A DNA stretch of 64,000 nt from Neorhizobium lilium (lineage in GTDB: Bacteria; Pseudomonadota; Alphaproteobacteria; Rhizobiales; Rhizobiaceae), in NCBI RefSeq assembly GCF_004053875.1, contig NZ_SBIP01000005.1, forward strand, positions 244,760 to 308,759, read 5' to 3'. Positions 40,521 through 48,278 of this stretch are shown piece by piece; within the stretch, counting starts at the first letter, position 1, and each line of letters starts with the position of its first letter. The position numbers and the translations under genes were made by a program. The notes under the pieces were generated by a model that worked only from the letters and a program-made list of their open reading frames with translations, made no database searches and had not been told where the DNA came from.

Positions 40521-41414
40521 ATGATCGACAAGCTGGAATTCTTCATCGCGCTCGCACGGGAAGAGCATTTCGGGCGGGCGGCGGAAGAAATCGGCATTTC
40601 GCAGCCCTCCTTGTCGGCGGCGATCCGCCAGCTGGAGGAACAGCTCGGCGTGCAACTGGTGCTGCGGGGCTCGCGCTACCAGGGGCTTACCCCCGAAGGC
40701 CAGCGTGTGCTGGAATGGGCGCGACGGATCGTCGGCGATGCGCGCACCATGCGCGAGGAAATGCGCGCGGCGCGCAAGGGCCTGGCCGGACATATACGGC
40801 TGGCGGTTATCCCGACCGCGCTTGCCATGGTGCCGCGCCTGACGGAGCCCTTTCAGGAAAAGCATCCAGACGTGACCTTTTCCGTCGTCTCACGGAATTC
40901 CTTGCAGGTGCTGTCCCAGCTCGACAATTTCGAGATCGATGCCGGCATCACCTATCTCGACAACGAACCGCTCGGCCGGGTCACGAGTGTGCCGCTCTAC
41001 GGCGAGCGCTATAATCTGGTAACCGCCGAAGGTGCGCCCTATTCGGATCGTGATAGCGTCACCTGGAAGGAATTGGCGGATCTTAGGCTTTGCCTATTGA
41101 CGCCGGACATGCAGAACCGCCGGATCATCAACCAGCACCTTACGGAAGCCGGTATTTCCATCAAGCCCATGCTCGAATCCAATTCCATGGTGGTGCTGCT
41201 CTCGCATGTGGGAACCGGGCGCTGGGCCAGCATCATGCCGCGCAATGTCGCACGTTCGTTCGGTTTCTCGAAGGAAATCCGCACGATTCCGCTGATCGAG
41301 CCGGAGGCGACGCATCTGGTTGGACTGGTCGCGGCACATCGTGAGCCCTTCACGCCGCTTGTCTCCGCCTTGCTGCATGAGGCTAGAAGTCTCGGCCCCA
41401 CTGCCATGGCTTGA
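40521..41414 (+). CDS. LysR-family regulator of the formate dehydrogenase operon
   Basis: The 297-residue protein has an N-terminal winged helix-turn-helix (MIDKLEFFIALAREEHFGRAAEEIGISQPSLSAAIRQLE) and a LysR substrate-binding domain. ATG 40521 is at the canonical position; GGGGGAG lies upstream, and the open frame to 40416 is not supported. It is read in the same direction as fdsG, 168 bp upstream, with a LysR-type palindrome at its stop codon. Regulation of fds by this protein, with formate or a related compound as signal, is inferred from position. Confidence 0.87.
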   Translation: MIDKLEFFIALAREEHFGRAAEEIGISQPSLSAAIRQLEEQLGVQLVLRGSRYQGLTPEGQRVLEWARRIVGDARTMREEMRAARKGLAGHIRLAVIPTALAMVPRLTEPFQEKHPDVTFSVVSRNSLQVLSQLDNFEIDAGITYLDNEPLGRVTSVPLYGERYNLVTAEGAPYSDRDSVTWKELADLRLCLLTPDMQNRRIINQHLTEAGISIKPMLESNSMVVLLSHVGTGRWASIMPRNVARSFGFSKEIRTIPLIEPEATHLVGLVAAHREPFTPLVSALLHEARSLGPTAMA

Positions 41415-41429
41415 TAGCTTTTTGCTATC
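41413..41429. promoter_or_regulatory. LysR-type operator at the 3' end of the LysR gene, upstream of fdsG
   Basis: GATAGC (41413-41418) and GCTATC (41424-41429) are exact inverse complements around five T residues; T41415 and A41427 are spaced T-N11-A. It overlaps the LysR stop codon and lies about 155 bp before fdsG. With its T-rich loop it could also act as a weak hairpin, but no T-run follows. Confidence 0.5.
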
Positions 41430-41582
41430 GCGTCACCGAACAGCCTTATTGACCTGTGGAAGCGCGCGACCACAATCGACGGTCGAAGCGCTGCATCGCA
41501 GGTTTGCGTCGCTGAAGCATGGTTCCTTTGCCGGCTGGCCTTATCAGCGGAGGCGAGGGGATTGGTTGGGAGGCCATACGAT

Positions 41583-42062
41583 ATGAATATGCGAATGTCT
41601 GCCGGTGGGCTCACCGAGCGGTCGCTCGAGATTATCCGGGAACTGAAGGATCTCGAAGGCCCGATGCTGCCGATCCTTCACGCGATCCAGGACGAGTTCG
41701 GCCATGTGCCGGAAGAGGTGAAGCCGCTGATTGCGAGCGAGCTGAACCTGTCGCGCGCCGAGGTGCATGGCGTCGTCACTTTCTACCACGACTTTCGCGC
41801 GGCTCCGGCCGGACGGCACGTGCTGAAACTCTGTCGCGCCGAGGCCTGCCAGGCCATGGGCAGCGACCAGTTGGGCGACCGCGCCCGCCAGTTTCTTGGC
41901 ATCGACTTCCACCAGACGACGCTGGACGGTGCGGTGACGCTGGAGCCGGTGTTCTGTCTTGGGCTCTGTGCTTGTGCGCCCGCCGCCATGCTGGACGGCG
42001 AAGTCTATGGCCGCGTGGACGAGCACTGTCTTTCCGACATCGTTGCGGAGGCACGCCGATGA
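41583..42062 (+). CDS. fdsG: NAD-dependent formate dehydrogenase gamma subunit
   Basis: FdsG is the NuoE-like [2Fe-2S] subunit of the soluble molybdenum formate dehydrogenase. The 159-residue protein has the four cluster cysteines C84, C89, C125 and C129 (CRAEAC, CLGLC). ATG 41583 lies nine bases after GGGAGG. The stop overlaps the fdsB start in an ATGA. Confidence 0.95.
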   Translation: MNMRMSAGGLTERSLEIIRELKDLEGPMLPILHAIQDEFGHVPEEVKPLIASELNLSRAEVHGVVTFYHDFRAAPAGRHVLKLCRAEACQAMGSDQLGDRARQFLGIDFHQTTLDGAVTLEPVFCLGLCACAPAAMLDGEVYGRVDEHCLSDIVAEARR

Positions 42063-43615
42063 CGGTGACGATTTTCGTGCCGCGCGATGCGGCGGCGCTG
42101 GCCGTCGGGGCCGATAAGGTCGCCCGCGCCATCGCCACGCAGATCGAGATACGCGGCCTCGATGCCAGGATCGTGCGCAACGGTTCGCGTGGAATGTTCT
42201 GGCTGGAGCCTCTTGTTGAGGTCAGTACGGAACGGGGTCGCGTCGCTTATGGGCAGGTGAAGGCAAGCGATGTGGAGGACCTGTTCGATGCGGGCTTCCT
42301 ATCCGGCAGCGACCACCCGCTCTGTCTGGGGCTGACGGAGGAGATCCCTTTCCTTCGTCAGCAGACGCGCCTGACCTTTGCCCGTTGCGGCATCACCGAT
42401 CCTCTTTCTCTTGATGATTATCGCCATTTCGAAGGACTGAAGGGTCTGGAGAAGGTGGTAAAGATGGCGCCGCTCGATATCGTCAGGGAAGTGACCGATA
42501 GCGGCCTGCGCGGTCGCGGCGGCGCGGGCTTCCCGACCGGCATCAAATGGAAGACGGTTCTGGATGCGGCAGGACCTCAGAAATACATCGTTTGCAATGC
42601 CGACGAGGGAGACAGCGCCACCTTTGCCGACCGGATGATCATGGAGGGCGATCCCTTCGTGCTGATCGAGGGCATGGCGATATCAGGCATCGCGACCGGT
42701 GCCACCAAGGGCTATGTCTATATCCGCTCCGAATATCCGCATGCCATCGCAGTCATGAGGCAAGCCGTGGAGCTTGCGCGGAAGGCGGGTATTCTCGGCG
42801 CCACCGTGCTGGGGTCGGCGCATGCTTTCGACATGGAGATCCGGTCCGGCGCCGGCGCCTATGTCTGCGGCGAGGAGACGTCCCTCCTGAATTCGCTGGA
42901 GGGAAAGCGCGGCATCGTGCGCGCCAAGCCGCCGCTGCCGGCCTTGCAGGGCTTTCTCGGCCAGCCAACGGTCGTCAACAACGTCATGTCGCTCGCCTCC
43001 GTTCCCGTCATCATGGACCGCGGCGCGGCCTTCTACCGCGATTTCGGCATGGGCCGCTCGCGCGGGACCATCCCGATCCAGATCGCCGGCAATGTGAAGC
43101 ATGGCGGTCTCTACGAGACGGCCTTCGGCCTGTCGCTCGGGGAGATCGTCGATCGCATCGGCGGCGGCACCGCGACCGGGCGGCCGGTCAAGGCGGTGCA
43201 GGTGGGTGGGCCACTCGGTGCCTACTTCCCGAGGGCGCTGTTCGACACGCCGTTCGACTACGAAGCGTTTGCCGCAAGAGACGGGCTGATCGGCCATGCG
43301 GGGATTACCGTATTCGACGACACGGTCGACATGCTGAAGCAGGCGCGTTTTGCCATGGAATTCTGCGCTGTCGAAAGCTGCGGCAAGTGCACGCCCTGCC
43401 GCATCGGCTCGACGCGCGGCGTCGAAACCGCCGACAGGATCATGGCTGGGATAGAGCCCGAGAAGAACAAGGCGCTGCTGGCTGATCTCTGCAACACGAT
43501 GAAATTCGGATCGCTCTGCGCGCTGGGCGGGTTCACGCCTTATCCTGTCATGAGCGCGATGAACCATTTTCCAGAGGATTTTGCACCGGTGCCAATGGTG
43601 GAGGCTGCGGAATGA
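42059..43615 (+). CDS. fdsB: NAD-dependent formate dehydrogenase beta subunit
   Basis: FdsB is the NuoF-like flavoprotein that passes electrons from FdsA to NAD+. The 518-residue protein has an N-terminal thioredoxin-like region (about 1-120), the NADH/FMN-binding GLRGRGGAGFPTGIKW (149-164) and [4Fe-4S] ligands C441, C444, C447 and C487 (ESCGKCTPCR, SLCALGG). ATG 42059 overlaps the fdsG stop; the open frame extending far upstream is an artefact. An inverted-repeat element separates it from fdsA. Confidence 0.95.
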   Translation: MTVTIFVPRDAAALAVGADKVARAIATQIEIRGLDARIVRNGSRGMFWLEPLVEVSTERGRVAYGQVKASDVEDLFDAGFLSGSDHPLCLGLTEEIPFLRQQTRLTFARCGITDPLSLDDYRHFEGLKGLEKVVKMAPLDIVREVTDSGLRGRGGAGFPTGIKWKTVLDAAGPQKYIVCNADEGDSATFADRMIMEGDPFVLIEGMAISGIATGATKGYVYIRSEYPHAIAVMRQAVELARKAGILGATVLGSAHAFDMEIRSGAGAYVCGEETSLLNSLEGKRGIVRAKPPLPALQGFLGQPTVVNNVMSLASVPVIMDRGAAFYRDFGMGRSRGTIPIQIAGNVKHGGLYETAFGLSLGEIVDRIGGGTATGRPVKAVQVGGPLGAYFPRALFDTPFDYEAFAARDGLIGHAGITVFDDTVDMLKQARFAMEFCAVESCGKCTPCRIGSTRGVETADRIMAGIEPEKNKALLADLCNTMKFGSLCALGGFTPYPVMSAMNHFPEDFAPVPMVEAAE

Positions 43616-43645
43616 GCGGTCGCATTTCGAGTTTGGCGCACGGCA

Positions 43646-43815
43646 CCCCCCTCTGCCCTGCCGGGCATCTCCCCCTCAAGGGGGGAGATCGGCTGGGGGT
43701 TTGCTCTCCGCTTTCCATTGTACCTCGCATCCTCCGTGTCGGCTCTTTTGAAGCGGCGGTTATGCCGCTTGTGATCTCCCCACCCGAGGGGGAGATGCCC
43801 GGCAGGGCAGAGGGG
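43646..43815. repeat. Inverted-repeat intergenic element, copy 1 (fdsB-fdsA gap)
   Basis: A 30-bp left arm (43648-43677) and right arm (43786-43815) are perfect inverse complements; the arms contain TCTGCCCTGCCGGGCATC and its complement. Each end also folds on itself through ATCTCCCC/GGGGAGAT. The element resembles the REP/MITE-like palindromes common in rhizobial genomes and encodes nothing. The middle ~80 bp differ from copy 2. It places a large potential hairpin between fdsB and fdsA. Confidence 0.85.
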
Positions 43816-43861
43816 AGCGATCTTGCTCCTACATCCATTCTTTCCAGCAGGGAGACATACC

Positions 43862-46741
43862 ATGTCCCTCGTTCATGAAATCGACTACGGCACGCCAGCC
43901 TCCCGCGGGCAAGCGCAGGTAACACTCACAATCGACGGGCGTGCCATCACGGTGCCCGAAGGCACGTCGGTGATGCGCGCCTCCATGGAGGCCGGGATCC
44001 AGGTGCCGAAGCTTTGCGCCACCGATATGGTCGATGCGTTCGGGTCCTGCCGCCTCTGTCTGGTGGAAATAGAGGGCCGCAACGGCACACCCGCCTCCTG
44101 CACGACGCCGGTCATGCCGGGCATGGTGGTGCACACGCAGACGGGCCGGCTGAAGGATATCCGCAAGGGGGTGATGGAGCTCTACATTTCCGACCATCCG
44201 CTGGACTGTCTGACCTGTGCTGCAAACGGGGACTGTGAATTGCAGGACATGGCTGGCGCAGTCGGCCTGCGGGACGTGCGCTACGGCTACGAGGGCGACA
44301 ATCACGTCAGGGCTCGCAGCGATGGCGCGGTCAACGCCAAGTGGATGCCGAAAGACGAGTCCAACCCATATTTCACCTATGATCCTTCGAAGTGCATTGT
44401 CTGTTCGCGTTGCGTGCGCGCCTGCGAGGAAGTGCAGGGCACGTTTGCGCTGACGATCGAAGGCCGCGGCTTCGACAGCCGTGTGTCGCCGGGCATGCAC
44501 GAGCATTTCCTGGAATCCGAATGTGTGTCCTGCGGCGCCTGCGTCCAGGCCTGCCCGACGGCGACGTTGACGGAAAAGTCGGTGATCGCCATTGGTCAGC
44601 CCGAGCATTCCGCAGTGACGACCTGCGCCTATTGCGGCGTCGGCTGTTCCTTCAAGGCCGAGATGCGCGGCGAGGAGCTGGTGCGCATGGTACCCTGGAA
44701 GGACGGCCAGGCCAACCGCGGTCATTCCTGCGTCAAGGGCCGCTTTGCCTATGGTTATGCGACCCATAAGGACCGCATTCTCAACCCTATGATCCGCGAG
44801 AAGATCTCCGATCCCTGGCGGGAAGTCAGCTGGGAGGAGGCTTTCGCGCATGTCGCCTCCGAATTTCGGCGTATCCAGTACCAGTTCGGGCGCGAATCGA
44901 TCGGCGGCATCACCTCGTCGCGCTGCACCAATGAGGAAACCTATCTCGTCCAGAAGCTGATCCGGGCCGGCTTCGGCAACAACAATGTCGATACCTGCGC
45001 GCGCGTCTGCCATTCGCCGACCGGTTATGGCCTCGGCCAGGCTTTCGGCACCTCGGCCGGCACGCAGAATTTCGACAGCGTCGAGCATTCCGACGTGGTC
45101 ATGGTGATCGGCGCCAATCCAACGGACGGCCATCCGGTGTTCGGGTCGCGGCTCAAGAAGCGGCTTCGCCAGGGTGCGAAGCTGATCGTGCTCGACCCGC
45201 GCCGCATCGATCTGGTGCGGACGCCGCATGTGGAGGCGGCCTATCATTTGCCGCTGCAGCCGGGCACGAATGTTGCCGTGCTGACGGCGTTGGCGCATGT
45301 CATCGTCACCGAAGGCCTGTTCGATGAGGCTTTTATCCGCGAACGCTGCGACTGGTCGGAGTTCGAGGATTGGGCGGGTTTCGTTGCCGAGGAGCAGCAT
45401 AGCCCGGAAGCGACGGAAAAGTTTACCGGCGTGCCGGCCGACCTCGTGCGCGGCGCCGCAAGGCTCTACGCCAGGGGCGGCAATGGCGCAATCTATTACG
45501 GGCTTGGCGTCACCGAGCACAGCCAGGGCTCGACCACCGTCATGGCGATCGCTAACCTCGCGATGGCGACCGGCAATATTGGTCGTCCCGGGGTCGGCGT
45601 GAACCCGCTGCGCGGCCAGAACAACGTCCAGGGCTCCTGCGACATGGGGTCCTTCCCGCACGAGCTGCCGGGCTATCGCCACATCTCGGACGATGCGACC
45701 CGCGACATCTTCGAAAAGCTGTGGGGTGTAACGCTCAACAGCGAGCCGGGATTGCGCATCCCGAACATGCTGGATGCCGCGGTCGAGGGCACGTTCAAAG
45801 GCATCTATATCCAGGGCGAGGATATCTTGCAGTCCGACCCGGATACCAAGCATGTCTCCGCTGGTCTCGCCGCGATGGAATGCGTCGTCGTGCACGATCT
45901 CTTCCTCAACGAGACGGCCAATTACGCGCATGTCTTCCTGCCGGGCTCGACCTTCCTCGAAAAGGACGGCACCTTCACCAATGCGGAACGCCGCATCAAC
46001 CGCGTCCGCAAGGTGATGAGCCCGAAGAACGGCTATGCGGACTGGGAGGTGACCCAGAAGCTTGCGCAGGCGATGGGGCTTGCCTGGAACTACGCCCATC
46101 CGTCGCAGATCATGGACGAGATCGCCGCGACGACGCCCAGCTTTGCCGGCGTTACCTACGACTATCTGGAGAAGAAGGGCTCGGTGCAGTGGCCCTGCAA
46201 CGAGAAATTCCCCGATGGATCTCCCATCATGCACGTGGACGGTTTCGTGCGCGGCCGGGGCAAGTTCATCCGCACGGAGTATGTGGCGACGGACGAGCGG
46301 ACAGGTCCGCGCTTCCCGCTGCTGCTGACCACAGGCCGTATTCTCAGCCAGTACAATGTCGGTGCGCAGACGCGCCGAACGGAAAACTCTGTCTGGCATG
46401 CGGAGGATCGGCTTGAAATTCATCCGCACGATGCCGAACAACGTGGCATCAAGGACGGCGACTGGATCAAGCTTGCCAGCCGCTCGGGCGACACCTCGCT
46501 ACGGGCAATGATCACCGACCGCGTCGCGCCGGGCGTGGTCTACACAACATTCCATCACCCGGATACGCAGGCCAATGTGATCACCACCGACTTCTCGGAC
46601 TGGGCGACCAACTGTCCGGAATACAAGGTGACGGCGGTGCAGGTCTCGCCCTCCAACGGCCCGACGGAGTGGCAGGATGATTATACCGAGTTGTCGCGGC
46701 GTTCGCGCCGGATTGCGGGGAAACTGGAGGCGGCTGAGTGA
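43862..46741 (+). CDS. fdsA: NAD-dependent formate dehydrogenase alpha subunit
   Basis: FdsA oxidises formate to CO2 at a bis-MGD molybdenum centre. The 959-residue protein has an N-terminal [2Fe-2S] domain (C52, C63, C66, C80), a His/Cys cluster (DHPLDCLTCAANGDC, 111-125), ferredoxin-type CIVCSRCVRAC and CVSCGACVQACP clusters, CAYCGVGC, and the active-site cysteine C383 followed by H384 (RVCHSP). It uses Cys, not selenocysteine. ATG 43862 has GGGAG upstream; the open frame to 43823 is not needed. It is preceded and followed by inverted-repeat elements. Confidence 0.96.
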   Translation: MSLVHEIDYGTPASRGQAQVTLTIDGRAITVPEGTSVMRASMEAGIQVPKLCATDMVDAFGSCRLCLVEIEGRNGTPASCTTPVMPGMVVHTQTGRLKDIRKGVMELYISDHPLDCLTCAANGDCELQDMAGAVGLRDVRYGYEGDNHVRARSDGAVNAKWMPKDESNPYFTYDPSKCIVCSRCVRACEEVQGTFALTIEGRGFDSRVSPGMHEHFLESECVSCGACVQACPTATLTEKSVIAIGQPEHSAVTTCAYCGVGCSFKAEMRGEELVRMVPWKDGQANRGHSCVKGRFAYGYATHKDRILNPMIREKISDPWREVSWEEAFAHVASEFRRIQYQFGRESIGGITSSRCTNEETYLVQKLIRAGFGNNNVDTCARVCHSPTGYGLGQAFGTSAGTQNFDSVEHSDVVMVIGANPTDGHPVFGSRLKKRLRQGAKLIVLDPRRIDLVRTPHVEAAYHLPLQPGTNVAVLTALAHVIVTEGLFDEAFIRERCDWSEFEDWAGFVAEEQHSPEATEKFTGVPADLVRGAARLYARGGNGAIYYGLGVTEHSQGSTTVMAIANLAMATGNIGRPGVGVNPLRGQNNVQGSCDMGSFPHELPGYRHISDDATRDIFEKLWGVTLNSEPGLRIPNMLDAAVEGTFKGIYIQGEDILQSDPDTKHVSAGLAAMECVVVHDLFLNETANYAHVFLPGSTFLEKDGTFTNAERRINRVRKVMSPKNGYADWEVTQKLAQAMGLAWNYAHPSQIMDEIAATTPSFAGVTYDYLEKKGSVQWPCNEKFPDGSPIMHVDGFVRGRGKFIRTEYVATDERTGPRFPLLLTTGRILSQYNVGAQTRRTENSVWHAEDRLEIHPHDAEQRGIKDGDWIKLASRSGDTSLRAMITDRVAPGVVYTTFHHPDTQANVITTDFSDWATNCPEYKVTAVQVSPSNGPTEWQDDYTELSRRSRRIAGKLEAAE

Positions 46742-46761
46742 GGAGCGCTCTGCGCAGCAGA

Positions 46762-46787
46762 CGAAAAGCCAACGATTTGGCTTTTCG
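46762..46787 (+). terminator. Hairpin after fdsA
   Basis: CGAAAAGCCAA (46762-46772) and TTGGCTTTTCG (46777-46787) form a perfect 11-bp stem with a four-base loop 20 bp after the fdsA stop. The T-run lies inside the stem, so it may be a terminator or only an mRNA-stabilising hairpin; the operon clearly continues. Confidence 0.5.
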
Positions 46788-46843
46788 AGCGACGAACGCC
46801 CGGAGCCATGGCGAAGGGCTGGCTGCTGTCGGAGTGCGCAGCA

Positions 46844-46997
46844 CCCCCCTCTGCCCTGCCGGGCATCTCCCCCTCAAGGGGGGAGATCGAATCGCGGCCA
46901 CGTACCTTCCGGCATTTGACGTTGAATGGGGGATAGGACAGCGCCCCCATCCGATCTCCCCCCTTAAGGGGGAGATGCCCGGCAGGGCAGAGGGGGG
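46844..46997. repeat. Inverted-repeat intergenic element, copy 2 (fdsA-fdhD gap)
   Basis: Arms 46844-46889 and 46952-46997 (46 bp each) are inverse complements with one mismatch and share the TCTGCCCTGCCGGGCATC core with copy 1. The spacer of 62 bp is unlike that of copy 1. The right end, AGAGGGGGG, lies six bases before the fdhD start codon and is a plausible ribosome-binding site. Confidence 0.88.
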
Positions 46998-47003
46998 TAT
47001 CTT

Positions 47004-47831
47004 TTGAGTTCGCACAAAACCACCGCCACCGTTCCAGAAATCGCCCGCCGCGGTGGCGTGGTTCGCGCCGGATCGCGCGTGGTGCCGGAAGAAGTGCCGA
47101 TTGCCTTCTCCTATGGCGGCTCGACCCAGGCGGTGATGATGGGGACGCCGGGAGATCTTGAGGATTTTGCAGTCGGCTTCAGCCTGACGGAAGGCATCAT
47201 CTCGTCCATGGCCGAGATCGAGGAGATCACGGTGGTGGACGAGGGGCGGGGCCTCGATGTTCAGGTGCGCCTTGCGGAAGACAAGGAAGATGCTTTGCGT
47301 CTTCGACGCCGACACATGGCGGGTCCTGTCGGCTGCGGGCTTTGCGGCATCGAATCCATCGAGCAGGCCGTTCGCGTGGTGCCGGATGTGTCCCGCGTTT
47401 CGATGATGATCACTGCAATCGACGTGACTGAGGCCGTTTCGGCACTCAATGGCGCGCAGCCTCTTCATGCGCAGACCCATGCGGTGCATGGCGCTGGCTT
47501 CTACCTGCCTGCATCGGGGCTTGTGGCGGTGCGCGAGGATGTCGGACGCCACAATGCGCTGGACAAGCTCGCCGGTGCAGTGCTTCGTCAGGGGCTTACG
47601 GGCGAGCAAGGTGTCGTCGTCGTGACAAGCCGGATTTCCGTAGAGATGGTGCAAAAGACGGCCATCCTCGGTGCGGGTGTGCTGATCGCTATCTCCGCGC
47701 CGACCGCGCTTGCCATCCGGACTGCGGAGGAGGCGGGCATGACCTTAATTGCTCTTACCCGCGGGGAGGACTTCGAGATCTTCACCCGCAGCGATCGCAT
47801 TACTACGGGAGTTGTCGCCGATGTCGCTTGA
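47004..47831 (+). CDS. fdhD: Formate dehydrogenase accessory sulfurtransferase
   Basis: FdhD transfers sulfur from a cysteine desulfurase to the molybdenum cofactor of formate dehydrogenase. The 275-residue protein has the functional CxxC (C111, C114 in GCGLCG) and the C-terminal VREDVGRHNALDKLAGA and TSRISVEMVQK segments. It begins at TTG 47004, with the G-run of the upstream repeat element as the only visible Shine-Dalgarno sequence. It overlaps fdsD by 11 bp. Confidence 0.93.
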   Translation: MSSHKTTATVPEIARRGGVVRAGSRVVPEEVPIAFSYGGSTQAVMMGTPGDLEDFAVGFSLTEGIISSMAEIEEITVVDEGRGLDVQVRLAEDKEDALRLRRRHMAGPVGCGLCGIESIEQAVRVVPDVSRVSMMITAIDVTEAVSALNGAQPLHAQTHAVHGAGFYLPASGLVAVREDVGRHNALDKLAGAVLRQGLTGEQGVVVVTSRISVEMVQKTAILGAGVLIAISAPTALAIRTAEEAGMTLIALTRGEDFEIFTRSDRITTGVVADVA

Positions 47832-48210
47832 AGCCATCCATGGCGATGGAAGCCGTGAACAGTCGGATCACAGCGATCTCGTGCTGAGAAAGCTCGTGCG
47901 CATGGCCAACCAGATCGCCACCTTCTTCCTGTCGCAGCCGGAGGAGGTTCGGGCGGAAGGCGTGGCGACGCATATCAACAAGTTCTGGGAGCCGCGCATG
48001 CGCCGGCACCTGTTCGAGCATCTGGACGGTGGCGGCGAAGGCTTGCTGCCGCTGGTCATTCAGGCATCGGTGCTCATCCGCCGGCCGGAGGCCAAGCCCG
48101 GTTCCGGCGTCGGCGTGGGCGAGGATGCCAGGCAAGGCGGTCCGGGCGGCCAGGGGCCGGTGGCGGGAGAATCGCTGTCGGAGCCGAGCATTCCGGAAGC
48201 GTCGCGATAA
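47821..48210 (+). CDS. fdsD: Formate dehydrogenase delta subunit
   Basis: FdsD is a small subunit needed for stable, active Fds enzyme. The 129-residue protein has the FdsD core at about 20-85 (LVLRKLVRMANQIATFFLSQPEEVRAEGVATHINKFWEPRMR, residues written here in part) and a Gly/Pro/Glu-rich tail of about 40 residues that is longer than in many homologues. ATG 47821 lies inside the fdhD 3' end, so translation is coupled. A terminator-like hairpin follows at 48221. Confidence 0.85.
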   Translation: MSLEAIHGDGSREQSDHSDLVLRKLVRMANQIATFFLSQPEEVRAEGVATHINKFWEPRMRRHLFEHLDGGGEGLLPLVIQASVLIRRPEAKPGSGVGVGEDARQGGPGGQGPVAGESLSEPSIPEASR

Positions 48211-48220
48211 GACTTGCATG

Positions 48221-48239
48221 ACCGGCGGGAGAGGCCGGT
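48221..48239 (+). terminator. Terminator after fdsD
   Basis: ACCGGC (48221-48226) and GCCGGT (48234-48239) form a 6-bp stem with a seven-base loop directly followed by TTTAAT, 11 bp after the fdsD stop. Confidence 0.6.
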
Positions 48240-48278
48240 TTTAATCTCAGACGACGATCAGTGCATAGGGAGGACTTC

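Noticed and set aside
43612..43878. Open frames across the inverted-repeat element before fdsA
   Set aside because: Their translations are the G/C-rich palindrome itself and run in both directions; the element is non-coding.
43829..46441. 870-codon open frame on the minus strand
   Set aside because: Antisense to fdsA; the translation shows Arg/His-rich composition without domains.
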